This document shows, piece after piece, positions 1-7,872 of a DNA stretch of 64,000 nt. Position 1 is the first letter of the stretch; each line of letters starts with the position of its first letter. This stretch comes from Nitrospirales bacterium. Its GTDB lineage: Bacteria; Nitrospirota; Nitrospiria; Nitrospirales; UBA8639. The position numbers and the translations under genes were made by a program. The notes under the pieces are model-generated. The model was not told the DNA's origin and did not search any database. It saw only the letters and a program-made list of their open reading frames with translations. Where the stretch lies: the NCBI GenBank assembly GCA_029261255.1, contig JAJDBQ010000005.1, positions 1-64,000 of the forward strand. The letters run 5' to 3'.

Positions 1-1
1 G

Positions 2-121
2 CTCCTGTATGAATTTCATCATAATGCCCCGAACAAAGCGCTAGAATATTATAAAGAGTATGTCAATTTAGGCGGACAAGATGAACGAATTACCAAACTC
101 CTCAAACGTGTCAGGTCATGA
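2..121 (+). CDS. TPR-repeat protein, C-terminal end (partial)
   Basis: The reading frame is open from the left edge to a TGA that overlaps the tonB start codon (ATGA). The 39 visible residues resemble the last residues of the TPR protein at 28785-29843: both have YEFH, then a run ending Y-x-x-Y-[LV]-x-LGG-x-D-x-R-I. This is therefore the end of a paralogous periplasmic TPR protein. Its stop/start overlap with tonB suggests translational coupling in a TPR-tonB-exbB-exbD operon. The start lies outside the window. Confidence 0.8.
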   Translation, partial: LLYEFHHNAPNKALEYYKEYVNLGGQDERITKLLKRVRS

Positions 122-1014
122 CAGAAACCGCTCTTGATCAAAATTCAGACACCCGAATCTTTCTTCTCAGCGCATTAGGGAGCCTGGTGTTGCACGGAAT
201 GCTCATGGCCGGCCTGATCTATATGCCACAAGCTCCTGCGGTGAAAGATGAACCACCACCCGTTCAAGTGACCTTGTTGCCAGCACCAGAAGTGGCTCAA
301 ACACCACAAGCTCCCACCCCACCAATAGAACCACGGATGGCAACGCCGAAAACACCCTCGCCACACATGCCGCCAACACCCACCCCTCGTTCTCAATCTT
401 CGCCCCCCCCATTGCAGCAGGCCTCATTGCAACCACCAACACCAGTGAAGCTCTCTCCTTTAACACCACCCATACCAACGAAACCGATTTTGAAAGATAG
501 ACGAGCCTCCCAAGCAATGAAAGCCAGAAACATGATGAAAATGCGAGTGCCCACGCAAACCCAACGGACAACATCCGCTTTCCCAAACGTGAAAACTCGA
601 AGCAACCCTGTCAATCATGGTAGCCCTCCGATAGCGACGGCAAGAAAAAAACGCACGACAGCACGGCCGCTCCCAGCGCCGCCGTCGTTGGCAAGACCAA
701 CAACACTGACTGCTAGTGCACCGATTCAAACTGCATCGACCACGACCCGACCTAACGTTATTTCATCATCCAAACCCATCTACCCTCGAATCGCGCGGGA
801 ATCCGGATGGGAAGGAACCGTCATCGTTCGCACGTTGATCGACACGATCGGCAAACCAAAGCAACTGAAGATTCGAAAAAGCTGTGGACACCCCACATTA
901 GATCAAGCCGCACAGGATGCCGTGCAACGTTGGACCTTTCAACCAGCAAAAGATGGGAATATTCCCATCTCAAAATGGGTGGATATTCCTATTAAATTTG
1001 ATCTCAACAGTTAA
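118..1014 (+). CDS. tonB: TonB energy transducer
   Basis: TonB couples the inner-membrane proton gradient to outer-membrane TonB-dependent receptors. The 298-residue protein has one N-terminal membrane segment (about residues 14-36), a long proline-rich periplasmic spacer (about 38-130) and a Ser/Thr/Arg-rich stretch. It ends in a C-terminal TonB domain (about 215-298) with the typical YPxxA...GWEG pattern. It is followed directly by exbB and exbD and starts inside the stop codon of an upstream TPR gene. The spacer contains a run of eight C at 403-410 that could slip. It probably serves the four receptors found downstream. The family is clear; the receptor partners are inferred from proximity. 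Confidence 0.93.
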   Translation: MTETALDQNSDTRIFLLSALGSLVLHGMLMAGLIYMPQAPAVKDEPPPVQVTLLPAPEVAQTPQAPTPPIEPRMATPKTPSPHMPPTPTPRSQSSPPPLQQASLQPPTPVKLSPLTPPIPTKPILKDRRASQAMKARNMMKMRVPTQTQRTTSAFPNVKTRSNPVNHGSPPIATARKKRTTARPLPAPPSLARPTTLTASAPIQTASTTTRPNVISSSKPIYPRIARESGWEGTVIVRTLIDTIGKPKQLKIRKSCGHPTLDQAAQDAVQRWTFQPAKDGNIPISKWVDIPIKFDLNS

Positions 1015-1043
1015 CGATCTATCGCAACAAGGAAGATATCTGA

Positions 1044-1643
1044 ATGGAATTTCTCAACATACTCATGAAGGGCGGCTGGATGATGATTCCGATCATCGCC
1101 TGCTCTCTCTTAGCTTTCACCATCACCATCGAACGGTTCATCTATTTTAAAAATTTCAATGCGAGTCGATTCGCACCAAAAATGCTTTCGCTCATCGAAC
1201 AAGAGAAATTTACCGATGCCCTCGCGGTGGCTGAGCAACAACCGAGCCCAGTCCTTCGGGTGGTTGCGGCTGGCGTCATCCAGCGTGCGAGCCACCCAAC
1301 GAAAGCCATGGAAGCCACCGCCATTGCGGAACTCACCAAAATGAAACGAGGCCTTCCCGCCATGGATACCGTCATCACCCTGGGCCCTCTTTTGGGACTA
1401 TTGGGAACCATCATCGGGATGGTTGATTCATTTGGCATCATGTCTGAATCTGGATTGGGAAACCCTCATGCCGTCACGGGAGGTGTGGCAGAAGCATTAA
1501 TTTGTACGGCAGCCGGAATCTTTGTGGCGGTCACGACTCTCATTCCGTATAACTTTTTCAGCGCGCGTATGGAACAAGAAACAGAAAAAATTGAACATTA
1601 TGCGACAAAAACTGAAGCGGCTCTGCAAAGCCTTGTCGACTGA
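1044..1643 (+). CDS. exbB: ExbB proton channel subunit (MotA/TolQ/ExbB family)
   Basis: ExbB forms the pentameric inner-membrane channel that, with ExbD, powers TonB. The 199-residue protein has the family pattern of three membrane segments: one near residues 12-33, one around 110-130 (a GPLLGLLGTIIGM motif) and one around 145-170. A cytoplasmic domain lies between the first two. An AAGGAAG ribosome site precedes the ATG. It lies 29 bp after tonB and 8 bp before exbD, so one operon is likely. TolQ is the alternative family member, but the tonB neighbour favours ExbB. Confidence 0.93.
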   Translation: MEFLNILMKGGWMMIPIIACSLLAFTITIERFIYFKNFNASRFAPKMLSLIEQEKFTDALAVAEQQPSPVLRVVAAGVIQRASHPTKAMEATAIAELTKMKRGLPAMDTVITLGPLLGLLGTIIGMVDSFGIMSESGLGNPHAVTGGVAEALICTAAGIFVAVTTLIPYNFFSARMEQETEKIEHYATKTEAALQSLVD

Positions 1644-1651
1644 ACTCAATC

Positions 1652-2062
1652 ATGAGATTACCTGCAGCAGCCAAAAAAAAACCGCGCATCGAAATCATAC
1701 CAATGATTGACACCATGTTTTTCCTTCTGGTGTTTTTCATGATTGCCACGTTGTCCATGACGATTCAACAAGGCATGCCAGTCTCGCTCCCGACCGCTGA
1801 ATCTTCGACAGATACCAAGACTGAGAATGTGTCACTCACTCTGACTGAAGACGGCGGACTCTATTACAACAAAGAAGTCATTACCTTACAGGAACTCGAG
1901 CAACGACTTGTGAATCTTCGGCAAACAGCAACAGACCCTTCCTTATTGATCAATGCCGACAAACAAGTCCCACATGGACGAGTCATAAAAGTTATGGATC
2001 TCATTCGACTGAGTGGCATCACGAGCATGGGTATCGCGACAGAACCTTCATCTGCAGAATAA
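1652..2062 (+). CDS. exbD: ExbD proton channel subunit (ExbD/TolR family)
   Basis: ExbD is the single-pass partner of ExbB. The 136-residue protein has a short basic N-terminus and one membrane segment (about residues 15-38). The conserved membrane aspartate, in the motif PMIDTMFFLL, is residue 20 and is the proton-pathway residue in this family. A periplasmic domain of about 95 residues follows. The gene sits 8 bp after exbB; I see no clear ribosome site, which is consistent with translational coupling. Confidence 0.92.
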   Translation: MRLPAAAKKKPRIEIIPMIDTMFFLLVFFMIATLSMTIQQGMPVSLPTAESSTDTKTENVSLTLTEDGGLYYNKEVITLQELEQRLVNLRQTATDPSLLINADKQVPHGRVIKVMDLIRLSGITSMGIATEPSSAE

Positions 2063-2080
2063 AGAGCACGAAAACAATCT

Positions 2081-2470
2081 ATGTCATTTCCACGTTCCTC
2101 CCGTCTCACATCATCTCTGGCCCTCAAGAAAGCAGGCACCCCGTCGGCCTTCACCTCTCTTCTGATCGCCGGGCTTCTTGGCATCCACCTTATTCTCATG
2201 ACGGTTGGAACATTTTGTGCGTCTACTGCAATCAATCCCAATTCTGCTCACCATGAGGATCATCAAACATCAACATCTATCCTCTGTGTCTGGGCGTGCC
2301 AGGTTGGGCAAATAGCGGCTTCAGCCACGCCAACAGAAAACCTGACCTCACTTCCCCTGCTCATCCTTCTTGGGATCATCATTCCCCTCACGATTCCCGT
2401 TATATGTTCTCCCTTCTCCTTTGCATCCCCCCGTGGACCCCCATTGCTGTCAGTCTCCGTCTATTCCTAA
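2081..2470 (+). CDS. Small secreted His/Cys protein, DUF2946-like (copy 1)
   Basis: This is a 129-residue protein with a hydrophobic N-terminal segment (about residues 24-47), a His-rich patch (HHEDH) and a C-V-W-A-C-Q core. A second hydrophobic stretch follows and the tail contains S-P-R-G-P-P. The same layout recurs in three other genes in this window (2978, 22482, 25706), so it is a real paralogous family. The layout resembles, from memory, the DUF2946 family of small proteins found beside TonB-dependent copper receptors. Metal binding by the His and Cys residues is an inference. It lies 18 bp after exbD and may be the last gene of that operon. Confidence 0.6.
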   Translation: MSFPRSSRLTSSLALKKAGTPSAFTSLLIAGLLGIHLILMTVGTFCASTAINPNSAHHEDHQTSTSILCVWACQVGQIAASATPTENLTSLPLLILLGIIIPLTIPVICSPFSFASPRGPPLLSVSVYS

Positions 2471-2662
2471 TTTCTAAGAGTGATGTCAGTGCTTCACCTG
2501 GAAGGAAATCAGAAATCTTCCATCGCATGGTGAGTTTTTAAGCACGAAGACGCGACATCTTGAATCCCAAGAAGGTTGATTCAGGAATCGTGAAATGATC
2601 TCTACAATTTTTTGTGACAAACGTGAAGAACACCGTTATTCGCGTGGCAAGGAGGGCAAACC

Positions 2663-2869
2663 ATGAATCAAGAATTGTTACGTGTCGGCGAAGCCGCTAA
2701 AGCGTTAAACGTCAGCCGCTGGACGATTTACCGCTGGGTAGAAGAAGACCGCCTCAAAGCCACAAAGATAGGCAAAGGGAGCTTGCGAATCTTCCGTGAT
2801 TCTATCGACACGTTGGTTGAACTCAACCGAAAAGACTATTGGGAACCTGTGCCGACAGGAACACGATAA
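2663..2869 (+). CDS. Excisionase/MerR-type helix-turn-helix DNA-binding protein
   Basis: This 68-residue protein is almost entirely one winged-helix DNA-binding domain of the excisionase (HTH_17) type. It shows LLRVGEAAKALNVSRWTIYRWV followed by a G-S-L-R-I wing and a final helix. A ribosome site (AAGGAGG) lies upstream of the ATG. The family includes phage excisionases, but many are chromosomal regulators. No integrase or phage gene is nearby, so it is more likely a local transcription regulator. The target is unknown. Confidence 0.8.
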   Translation: MNQELLRVGEAAKALNVSRWTIYRWVEEDRLKATKIGKGSLRIFRDSIDTLVELNRKDYWEPVPTGTR

Positions 2870-2883
2870 TTTTTTATCTGATG

Positions 2884-2911
2884 TGTTGCAGGAGACGGCA
2901 CCCATCTGTAG
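2884..2911 (+). promoter_or_regulatory. Recurring 28-nt TGTTGCA...GTAG element (site A)
   Basis: This is one of four sites of identical length sharing TGTTGCA at positions 1-7, GC at 15-16, AT at 21-22 and TAG at 26-28. It lies 66 bp upstream of the small His/Cys gene at 2978. Position 8 is G here, where the other three sites have T. It could be an operator or an ECF-type promoter. Confidence 0.45.
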
Positions 2912-2977
2912 ATGAACATCCACAAAAGGCGTAGGGTGGTGTTGAGGGTGATAACCCATAAACTTCCTGGATAACTC

Positions 2978-3286
2978 ATGAGTCCTCAATCTGTTCAAAA
3001 AATTCTGGCCGTTGGACTTGGGCTATGGCTCCTTGTTGTCACTACCGCATTGGCTAGTCCTATGACAGGGCATGCCGTCGATCATCACCACACGCAGCAA
3101 AGTCACTCTCAACCCTGGTGTGATTGGATGTGTAAGGCCAGTCACGCAATTCACACACCATCGGCCTCACTTATTCAATCATACGGTGTTCTCACATCAG
3201 CCTACCACCCCCCTCACACTCATCACCTGTCTTTCCTCATTTCATCAGCAGATTCGCGAGCACCGCCAGCCTTCTCGCTCTCTTAA
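2978..3286 (+). CDS. Small secreted His/Cys protein, DUF2946-like (copy 2)
   Basis: This 102-residue protein has an N-terminal signal-like hydrophobic segment (about residues 9-27), then a His-rich stretch (DHHHTQQSHSQ) and the core W-C-D-W-M-C-K. The tail contains S-R-A-P-P. It is a paralogue of the proteins at 2081, 22482 and 25706. A site of the recurring 28-nt element lies 66 bp upstream. It is followed by the secreted-protein gene at 3494, exactly as copy 3 (22482) is followed by its paralogue at 22953. Metal binding in the envelope is inferred from composition only. Confidence 0.65.
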   Translation: MSPQSVQKILAVGLGLWLLVVTTALASPMTGHAVDHHHTQQSHSQPWCDWMCKASHAIHTPSASLIQSYGVLTSAYHPPHTHHLSFLISSADSRAPPAFSLS

Positions 3287-3330
3287 GCTGTTCGTTGGCA
3301 TCACACAGTAAATGCCAACGGCCCGGAACT

Positions 3331-3440
3331 GTTCAAAAAAGTCCATGCAGCAAGCCCACAGCCAATTTCAGGCGCGGAGAATTTCATTCGTCCGGGAGCA
3401 TCGGAAATTGGGGAAAACGTCGCTGTCGGATTTTTTCAAC
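3331..3440. repeat. ~110 bp imperfect palindromic intergenic repeat (copy A)
   Basis: The ends are inverted: TTCAAAAAAGTCC at the left and GGATTTTTTCAAC at the right. The interior matches the elements at 19481-19590 (opposite orientation) and 39386-39495. Lengths are nearly identical. It sits between two genes and has no coding capacity. The A/T-rich ends flanking a long stem could also act as a bidirectional terminator. Confidence 0.75.
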
Positions 3441-3493
3441 ACGCCCCAGAACGGGAACCTCTGAGTGTCTTTCATTTGAGGAGGTGATGAACA

Positions 3494-4243
3494 ATGTTTC
3501 TTACTCAATATACATTCCGACGTCGGGTGACAAGATGGAGCATCGTGCTCGTAACCGTATTCAGTATCTCAGCGCTTCCGTTATCAGCATATGCCGAGCA
3601 TTTGCTTGCTCTTAGATTAGCCCCAACACCCTTTAGCCCAAGCATGTGCAAAATTTCCAAGGAAGGCTCATTCATCAGAATTCTTGCAGCAAAACATCGA
3701 AATCTTTTTCTCCAAATTGTTCCTGGACAATACCATCCCAGGAATAAGGAAAAATCCAGGCAGAAAGACTATGTCCATTTTGTCACGCTGGCTGACTTGA
3801 CGGACGGGAAAATCGTAGGCGCTGCGATTGCTTTTGACAATCGGCATGCCGTGATCTTTGATGACGCACATCCTAAAGGCCTTTCTCGTCCCAAATTTCT
3901 AACACGACTACCTGAGCAGCAACGTCTCATTGCTGAAATGGCATTAAATACTTTTTTACGCCTCCACTCCATTTTCAATGCAGCCGTCGACTCTTGACTC
4001 CCTCATCCCGCAATTCCTGACTATGAAAATGATGATCATGTGTTACGAATTGAGGGAGGACAACTCACATTTAAAAATCTTGTAGAACACTACAACCAAC
4101 AGCCCGCATCCTCTGAAAAGCTCTATTTTTTTGAATCAGGTATGAGAAACGGCTACGTCGATCCTGAAGCTGGGAAAGGTACTAACATCAGTTACCACGC
4201 CATGAATCCACTTAACTTTTACGTCCCAACCTCTTTTCCCTAA
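3494..4243 (+). pseudogene. Secreted protein interrupted by in-frame TGA (paralogue of 22953 gene)
   Basis: A signal peptide (about residues 12-34) opens a protein that aligns along its whole length with the protein at 22953-23693. A TGA at 3995-3997 falls exactly where the paralogue has a Cys codon (...AA-[IV]-D-[TS]-Cys). The frame continues open to 4243 with conserved blocks (ESGM, DPEAG, NPLNFYVP). A good ribosome site (GGAGGTGA) precedes the ATG. Only two residues are candidates for pairing: Cys in FSPSMC and the TGA position. A nonsense mutation is the simplest reading; selenocysteine or readthrough is the alternative, though I see no convincing SECIS hairpin after the TGA. The function is unknown. 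Confidence 0.65.
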
Positions 4244-4272
4244 CATACCCAATCATTTTCGCAGAAGAAGAC

Positions 4273-4302
4273 TGTAGCATATGTATGTATTCGTAGGTAG
4301 AC
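4273..4302 (+). promoter_or_regulatory. Variant of the recurring element (TGTAGCAT...GTAGGTAGAC)
   Basis: TGTAGCAT is followed after 10 nt by TCGTAGGTAGAC, about 120 bp upstream of the P460-like gene. The same two blocks occur upstream of the beta-propeller gene at 24398 (24271-24310), but there they are 20 nt apart, one helical turn more. This suggests a binding site tolerant of a full-turn insertion. Confidence 0.35.
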
Positions 4303-4423
4303 AAACTTATGAACTAATCCCTATCCTGAGTGGGAAAACTGAGCAAATGGAACACGTCATGATGTTGCATCGTCTCTCTGCATTCTTACAGGGTTTCTCA
4401 AAAATAACAGGAGGTAGCGGGCT

Positions 4424-4972
4424 ATGAAGAAGTTTGTGTTCATGACTATCATGTTGACAGTCATTGGATGTTCGTCCATGTCGATGACTCCCGTTGCACA
4501 ATCTGGCGGTATGCCGAAGGACGGGGAACTAGACTTCCCGAAAGACTACACCACCTTCCCAACATTCTTGAAGGGCATCCAAAAGCCAAATGCGGTTCGG
4601 GATCTGTATATCAATTCAACTGGGGCCGAAGCCCATCATGGAAAACCCTTTGCCAATGAATCCATCTTAGTCATGGAAATTTACAAGGCCAAGAAAGGTG
4701 ACGGTGAAGCGTTCGAGAAAGATAGCGATGGCCATCTCATAAAAGATGGTCTTGCCAAAGTGTATGTGATGCAAAAAGGCGCAGGCTGGGGAAAGCATGC
4801 ACCGGAAGGCCTCCAAAATGGAGATTGGATCTATTCAGCATTCACGCCGAATGGGGATCGCTTAGAGGTGGAATATGCCAAATGCCGGAGTTGTCATCTT
4901 CCCTTGGGTGATGCCAAAGATTACGTTCAGCGCTATGACGAATATTTTGAGAAACGAGTGCACATGCACTAA
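4424..4972 (+). CDS. Cytochrome P460-family lipoprotein
   Basis: This 182-residue protein has a lipoprotein signal (lipobox V-I-G-C at about residue 16). The body matches the cytochrome P460 family: a TTFPTFLKGIQKPNAVRDLY block, a K-V-Y-V-M-Q-K-G-A-G-W-G block and a C-terminal C-R-S-C-H heme c attachment motif. P460 enzymes oxidise hydroxylamine in ammonia oxidisers and use a Lys-heme crosslink; I cannot assign the crosslinking Lys by eye. A lipid anchor places it at the periplasmic face of a membrane. A GGAGGTAG ribosome site precedes the ATG. Its role here (nitrogen-oxide or peroxide chemistry) is inferred only from the family. Confidence 0.85.
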   Translation: MKKFVFMTIMLTVIGCSSMSMTPVAQSGGMPKDGELDFPKDYTTFPTFLKGIQKPNAVRDLYINSTGAEAHHGKPFANESILVMEIYKAKKGDGEAFEKDSDGHLIKDGLAKVYVMQKGAGWGKHAPEGLQNGDWIYSAFTPNGDRLEVEYAKCRSCHLPLGDAKDYVQRYDEYFEKRVHMH

Positions 4973-5032
4973 GCGTGAGAGTGGCAGAACTCTCATTTTT
5001 CCCCGCAGACACTCGTGTTTCTTCTTACATGT

Positions 5033-5109
5033 TCCAAGGTAGGCTCTTCCTCCTGACCTTGGACCACAGGGTGAAGGCATTTGGACCGACCTCCTTGGCC
5101 TTCACCCTG
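5033..5109 (+). promoter_or_regulatory. Double hairpin with Shine-Dalgarno-complementary loops (copy 1)
   Basis: The first hairpin pairs TCCAAGGT (5033-5040) with ACCTTGGA (5056-5063). The second pairs CAGGGTGAAGGC (5067-5078) with GCCTTCACCCTG (5098-5109), a perfect 12 bp stem. Both loops contain CCTCC. GACCTCC in the second loop is complementary over 7 nt to GGAGGTC, the ribosome site of the small gene at 5162. There is no T-run after this copy, unlike copies 2 and 3. Confidence 0.6.
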
Positions 5110-5161
5110 GCCTTTTCACAGCAAGACCAGTCTATTTTTGCCCCTAAAATGGAGGTCACAG

Positions 5162-5341
5162 ATGGACAAACAGGACAGAACCTTTTCCCACCAACTGGCC
5201 CGTCAACTTAGAATCCAAGACCTTCAAGGTCGATGGCGAAGAGTCTCCAGCCTAAGCCTCGCAGACTTTGAAGAACTCTGGAATGAAACAGCGGGGGAAA
5301 TACGTGAATGGAAAGGCTCGGAAGAGTTCAATCATGATTAA
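5162..5341 (+). CDS. Small hypothetical protein
   Basis: This 59-residue, Gln/Arg/Glu-rich, soluble-looking protein has no signal peptide and no recognised domain. The ATG at 5162 is chosen because GGAGGTC lies 5-11 bp upstream. The frame is open further upstream to 5081, but that would run through the hairpin element. The ribosome site is complementary to the loop of the upstream hairpin, so expression may be structure-controlled. Confidence 0.5.
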   Translation: MDKQDRTFSHQLARQLRIQDLQGRWRRVSSLSLADFEELWNETAGEIREWKGSEEFNHD

Positions 5342-5715
5342 GCGGAACGTCAGTCTACATTAACCTAAGCACAGTAATTGAGATCATGAACAAATTCAGA
5401 CTGTCGGGAAAGCATCGTTTCCTTTCTTTAATCTTCGACTACCTCGGCTTCTACAATCCCAAGGCTGATTACCTGAATCGTTAACGTCTAGCGATTCCTT
5501 TCTCCATCACCCCATACATTTCAACCTCTCGTCTGCCGAATAACCCGACAAAAATTCCTCGAATGTTGCATGCAGTAGCATGCATGAGTAGAACAGTTTT
5601 CAAACCTTTTGGTATCTTTCCCCGCCCGTTCGTTTCATCCTTCGAAATGGCTTAGTCCAAGAAATCATCTTTTTATTTTTCATACTTATTGCAGCGTAAA
5701 GGAGTAAAGACAGAC
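5342..5715 (+). other. Intergenic region upstream of receptor 1
   Basis: There is no convincing gene in this stretch. It holds one copy of the recurring 28-nt element (5564-5591). It also has ACTTATTGCAGCGTAA at 5684-5699, next to the ribosome site; the latter differs at only two positions from 15105-15120. Confidence 0.5.
5564..5591 (+). promoter_or_regulatory. Recurring 28-nt element (site B)
   Basis: It matches the shared pattern TGTTGCAT, GC at 15-16, AT at 21-22 and TAG at 26-28. Inside it TGCATGC-AGTA-GCATGCA forms a perfect 7 bp inverted repeat. It lies 125 bp upstream of the TonB-dependent receptor start at 5716. Confidence 0.5.
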
Positions 5716-7866
5716 ATGAAGAAGCTTGGTGTGCTCTCGACCTCGAGTGTGTCTCTCGCATTGATGACAGTAATCAGCTCCCCGTTCTTCACCGCATTTC
5801 TCGTGTTCGGTGAAACGACTGAATTAGAGAGAGATACGACAGTGACGGTGGCGGCCAGACAAGACAGTCCTGATACGCTTGCTTCCTCCAACACGACCGA
5901 CAATTCGTATTTCACGCTTGGCGAAGTTGTGGTCACAGGATCCGCAACTGGACCTCTCAAGAGCCAGGACGTCCTCACATCCGTCGATATCTTAGGAGCC
6001 GACGTCGTGGAAAATCGGAATGTCGATTTTGCATGGGAACTCTTTCGGCAAGCCCCGGGAGTCATGACCACAAATTTCAATCAAGGGGGAGTCTCTGGAA
6101 AATTTTCCTTTCGCGGGTTCAATGGCGAAGGAGAAATCAATGCCATTAAACTCTTGATCGATGGCATTCCAAGCAATACGAATTCTGGAAACATGGAGTT
6201 TTTGGACATGGTCTTTCCGCTGGATATCCAATCGATCGAGGTCATCCGAGGGACCAACGATGCCAGGTACGGATTACACAACATTGCGGGCAACGCGAAT
6301 GTCTTCACCCGCACTGGAGGCAATTACACCAAGGCACGCATCAGTTACGGAAGTTTCGGGACGGTTGATGTGCAAGCCTCTTCGGGCTTCGAGACTGGTG
6401 GATTCTCACAAAACTATTTTGCCGCCTATCGTGAAACTGATGGCTATCGGGATCATTCAGATTTGAACAGATACACCTTTGCAGGAAAATGGTTTTACTC
6501 TCCGCCGAGCGCCAGCTACAAAGTCGGACTCATTGCCCGATTATATGAAAGTGAAGCTGATTCCCCTGGCTATCTCACCATGGATGAATCACGCAGCCGC
6601 CCAAAAAAATCTCCGTCGTTTAATAATTTTGACGGGACTGAACGACAAATTAAGACCGTCAGCGGGCACTTCGATGCCGACGTGACGTCGGATCTCTTCT
6701 TTTCTCTGAAAAGTTATGTCAATAAGTTCGATCGAACCCGCTTTGTGAAATTTACTGCCGCAAATCCTCAACAAGAACGAATTACTGATGAGCTGCAATA
6801 CGGGGCCATTGCCACACTGACCTACCGACCTCACATCCCGTGGTTCGATGATTTTGTGCTAGAAGGCGGCTTTGATTTCCAACAACAAGAAAATGAAAAC
6901 ATTCGTTATACGGCGATACAACGGCGGCGGCAGGAGCTCACTCGCAATCAAGAATTCGACTTCCTGATCTATGGCGGGTTTTTACAAGCCGTCATCAAAC
7001 CAGTACATTGGCTCAAGCTTGTTCCTGCCGTGCGAATCGATTCCGCTGATGGCGACTTAGTCAATCGTCCGACGGATACAAGCCCCAGTACCGTGTTAGA
7101 TCTCAATGACTATGATGCGATCTGGCAACCAAAATTCAGTGCCGTCATTACCCCCATTGAAGGTTATAGTCTCTATGGGAATTGGGGACGCACGTTTCAG
7201 GTTGGCATTGAGGCCGGAGCGTATCAACAGCTCAATGGGCCAGAGCTCAAACCCTCAATTAATGATGGCTGGGAGATGGGCATAAAGCTGAGTCCCGTCA
7301 CATGGATGGAAGGGCGCATCGCCTATTGGGAGCAGACGGCCGACGACGAAGTGCGACGATTGTTTACTGGCTCCGGCGAGAGTGAGAACATCGGTAAAAC
7401 CAAGCGCCGAGGATTTGATGCACAACTCCGTGCGAGACCCATCAATCCCCTCTCCATCTGGGCAGCCTTCTCCTGGCAAGAAGGGATCATTAAAAAACCA
7501 GGCCCACTCGAAAGCGGCAACAAAAATAATGAGATTGATCATATCCCTGACTATGTGGTTTCTGGCGGAGTTGATTATCAAATAACGCCGGCCGTCCGAG
7601 GGTCTTTCTCTATCTTTGCGCAAGGTGACTATTTCTTGAACAGAGAAAATGACACACGCCAATTTGGTGATTATTATCTCGTCAACCTAGGACTGTTTTA
7701 TCAAATCAACAAATATCTTGGATTAGACTTTCAAGTGACCAATCTCACCGACAAATATTATGAATATGTATGGGATGCAGGAAGCTCTCTCCACTCACCG
7801 GGTGATGGCCGAGCATTCTATGGTGCCCTAAATGTTGAATTCGACTTGTTAGACAAAATCTTATAG
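5716..7866 (+). CDS. TonB-dependent outer-membrane receptor 1
   Basis: The protein has 716 residues from the ATG at 5716, which has AAAGGAG 12 bp upstream; an in-frame ATG at 5689 lacks this. A signal peptide is followed by a plug domain. The plug has the TonB-box-like GEVVVTGSA region, then LIDGIPS, IEVIRG and a GxANVFTRTGG-type end. A 22-strand-type barrel with alternating aromatic segments completes it. There is no N-terminal STN signalling domain. The PepSY gene starts 6 bp after its stop, so the two are co-transcribed. The substrate is probably a metal chelate; which one cannot be read from sequence. Confidence 0.9.
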   Translation: MKKLGVLSTSSVSLALMTVISSPFFTAFLVFGETTELERDTTVTVAARQDSPDTLASSNTTDNSYFTLGEVVVTGSATGPLKSQDVLTSVDILGADVVENRNVDFAWELFRQAPGVMTTNFNQGGVSGKFSFRGFNGEGEINAIKLLIDGIPSNTNSGNMEFLDMVFPLDIQSIEVIRGTNDARYGLHNIAGNANVFTRTGGNYTKARISYGSFGTVDVQASSGFETGGFSQNYFAAYRETDGYRDHSDLNRYTFAGKWFYSPPSASYKVGLIARLYESEADSPGYLTMDESRSRPKKSPSFNNFDGTERQIKTVSGHFDADVTSDLFFSLKSYVNKFDRTRFVKFTAANPQQERITDELQYGAIATLTYRPHIPWFDDFVLEGGFDFQQQENENIRYTAIQRRRQELTRNQEFDFLIYGGFLQAVIKPVHWLKLVPAVRIDSADGDLVNRPTDTSPSTVLDLNDYDAIWQPKFSAVITPIEGYSLYGNWGRTFQVGIEAGAYQQLNGPELKPSINDGWEMGIKLSPVTWMEGRIAYWEQTADDEVRRLFTGSGESENIGKTKRRGFDAQLRARPINPLSIWAAFSWQEGIIKKPGPLESGNKNNEIDHIPDYVVSGGVDYQITPAVRGSFSIFAQGDYFLNRENDTRQFGDYYLVNLGLFYQINKYLGLDFQVTNLTDKYYEYVWDAGSSLHSPGDGRAFYGALNVEFDLLDKIL

Positions 7867-7872
7867 AACAAG

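Noticed and set aside
2663-2869. Phage or integrative element boundary
   Set aside because: The excisionase-type protein suggested one, but no integrase, tRNA or attachment repeat is seen nearby.
3998-4060. SECIS-like hairpin after the TGA of the 3494 gene
   Set aside because: Looked for a stem with a guanine in the apical loop just after the TGA; pairing is weak, so I do not annotate it, though selenocysteine is not excluded.
4363-4370. Another site of the recurring element before the P460 gene
   Set aside because: TGTTGCATC is present, but the GC, AT and TAG positions do not match, so it is probably chance.
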